From: Silurus meridionalis
Taxonomy: Eukaryota > Chordata > Actinopteri > Siluriformes > Siluridae
Direction of reading: 5' to 3'
NCBI RefSeq assembly: GCF_014805685.1
Contig: NC_060896.1
Location: forward strand, 13,038,889 to 13,102,888
Length of the DNA stretch: 64,000 nt
Position numbers and translations under genes: made by a program. How positions within the stretch are numbered: the first letter of the stretch is position 1; every line of letters begins with the position of its first letter. Under the pieces are notes generated by a model that did not search any database, was not told where the DNA came from, and was given only the letters and a program-made list of their open reading frames with translations. This document shows, piece after piece, positions 62,332-64,000 of the stretch.

Positions 62332-63420
62332 TGGCTACAAAAGTAAGTACACCTTAACTGAACATGTCAAAGCTGTCTGTTTGTCAAAGCAATATTTTGT
62401 GTGAGCACCATTGTTATCTAGCACTGCCTTAATCCTCATGGGCATGGAATTCACCACAGCTGCACTCCTCCATAATGACATCACGGAGCTGCTGGATGTT
62501 TAGACACATGGCACTTCTCTGCTTTCCACTTGAGGATGCCACACAGGTGCTCAACAGGATTCAGGTCTCAATAGGATTCAGGTCTGGACACAAACTTGGC
62601 CAATCCATTACCTTCACCTTCAGTTTCCTCAGCAAGGCAGCTGTCACTTTGGTGGTGTGTTCTGGTTGTTATTATGTTGGAAAACTGCATTTTATCCCAG
62701 TTTCTGAAGGGAGGACATCAAGTTCTGCTTCAGAATGTCACATTACATGTTGGAATCCATGTTTCCCTCAATGAACCACAGCTCCTTAGTACCATCAGCA
62801 CTTATGCAGCCCCAGACCATTATGCTATCACCACCATGCTCAACTGTAGGCAAGACACAATTGTCTTGGTACTCCTTATTAGGACATCGCCACACATGCT
62901 GGACACCATCTGAGCCAAACAAGTTTATCTGAGTCTTATCAGACCACAGGACATGGTTGCAGCGATTCATGATCTTGGACAGGTTGTCTTCAGCAATATG
63001 TTTGAAGGCTTACTTGTGAGCCAGTTTCAGAAAAGGCTTCCTTCTGGGATGACTTGTTGCAGTGTGTGGCGTATCATCTGAGCACTGACAAGTGGACCTT
63101 CTGCTTTTGCAACCTCTAAAGCAATGCTGGCAGCACTCATTCGTCTGTTTTTTGAAGCCAGCTTCTGCACCTGACACACAGCACAGAACCCGTCTTGGAA
63201 AACCTCTGTATGGCACTGGCCACTGTACTGTAAATCAGTGTCAGGGAGTTACCAATCTTCTTATAGCCTCTGCCATCTTTGTGGAAAGGAATAATTCAAA
63301 TTTTCAAATTCTCAGAGAGTCTTTGCCATGAAGTGCCATGTTGAACATCCAGTGGTAAATATGAGAGAATTGTACTCGAAGCACCAAATTTAATATACAA
63401 ATGTGTATGGTCGTGTTAAG
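62332..63420 (-). mobile_element. Tc1-like transposon, degenerate, about 1.1 kb
   Basis: On the minus strand a frame at 62970-62743 reads HVLWSDKTQINLFGSDGVQH, VWRCPNKEYQDNCVLPTVEH and IMVWGCISADGTKELWFIEG. This is the Tc1 DDE catalytic region with the first Asp (WSD) and the VWG motif. The left terminus is near ctacaaaagtaagtacacct; the right one is degenerate near 63400. Flanking frames are broken by stops. A short direct duplication (aggattcaggtct twice near 62558-62585) disrupts the segment before the third catalytic acid. Confidence 0.87.
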
Positions 63421-63489
63421 TAGACAAAAACATGAACATAATGAATAGGCTTTGCATGTATTTGTATGTATGTAATATACATATCATAA

Positions 63490-64000
<511 letters not shown>

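Overview
This is a eukaryotic window, most likely from a teleost fish. Small EGF-encoding exons on the minus strand sit inside long AT-rich introns full of fish-type repeats: Tc1/mariner, hAT, RTE-type LINE, DIRS-like, tRNA-derived SINEs and long (CA)n, (GATA)n and (TA)n tracts. The species cannot be named from the sequence.

Only one protein-coding gene is supported: the central part of a MEGF10/MEGF11-family transmembrane receptor on the minus strand. I placed thirteen exons, at 57122-57030, 27763-27517, 27343-27223, 26681-26545, 25593-25381, 21144-20970, 17618-17498, 15959-15796, 15591-15489, 9974-9828, 8341-8207, 512-384 and 93-1. All introns have AG acceptors, and all have GT donors except one GC donor. 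The reading phases close across every junction. The joined product is about 626 residues of back-to-back laminin-type EGF repeats without a stop. The N-terminal signal peptide and EMI domain (beyond 64000) and the last EGF repeats, membrane segment and cytoplasmic tail (before position 1) lie outside the window. The amino-terminal repeats look more like MEGF11 than MEGF10, while some later repeats look MEGF10-like, so the paralogue call is moderate. The family acts in homotypic cell recognition (retinal neuron spacing) and engulfment.

Layout from left to right. 1-512 holds the two most 3' exons. 513-8206 is an intron with a near full-length, dead RTE-type LINE (2694-5982). 8207-27763 holds ten exons, separated by introns with microsatellites, a 640 bp hAT MITE (11648-12287), a second RTE fragment (21992-22369), an internally deleted Tc1 element (about 22958-24012) and a tRNA-Glu-headed SINE with perfect 19 bp target duplications (24616-24820). 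27764-57029 is one intron of about 29.3 kb. It carries a tandem duplication with a MITE in only one copy, Tc1 remnants, two inverted copies of a hAT 5' end, a DIRS-like remnant (43832-45735), a hairpin MITE and a (GATA)n tract. 57123-64000 is the next upstream intron: a SINE, a Tc1-like element with nested insertions (59290-61872), another Tc1-like element (62332-63420) and more than 500 bp of (TA)n at the edge.

No bacterial-style operon, CRISPR array, functional RNA gene or new multigene system was seen. The most informative observations concern transposon history (a SINE built from both ends of a resident LINE, an empty site beside its filled duplicate, nested insertions) and splice-site context ((TG)n tracts against acceptors, one GC-AG intron). 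Family identities rest on my recognition of motifs; no database search was run.
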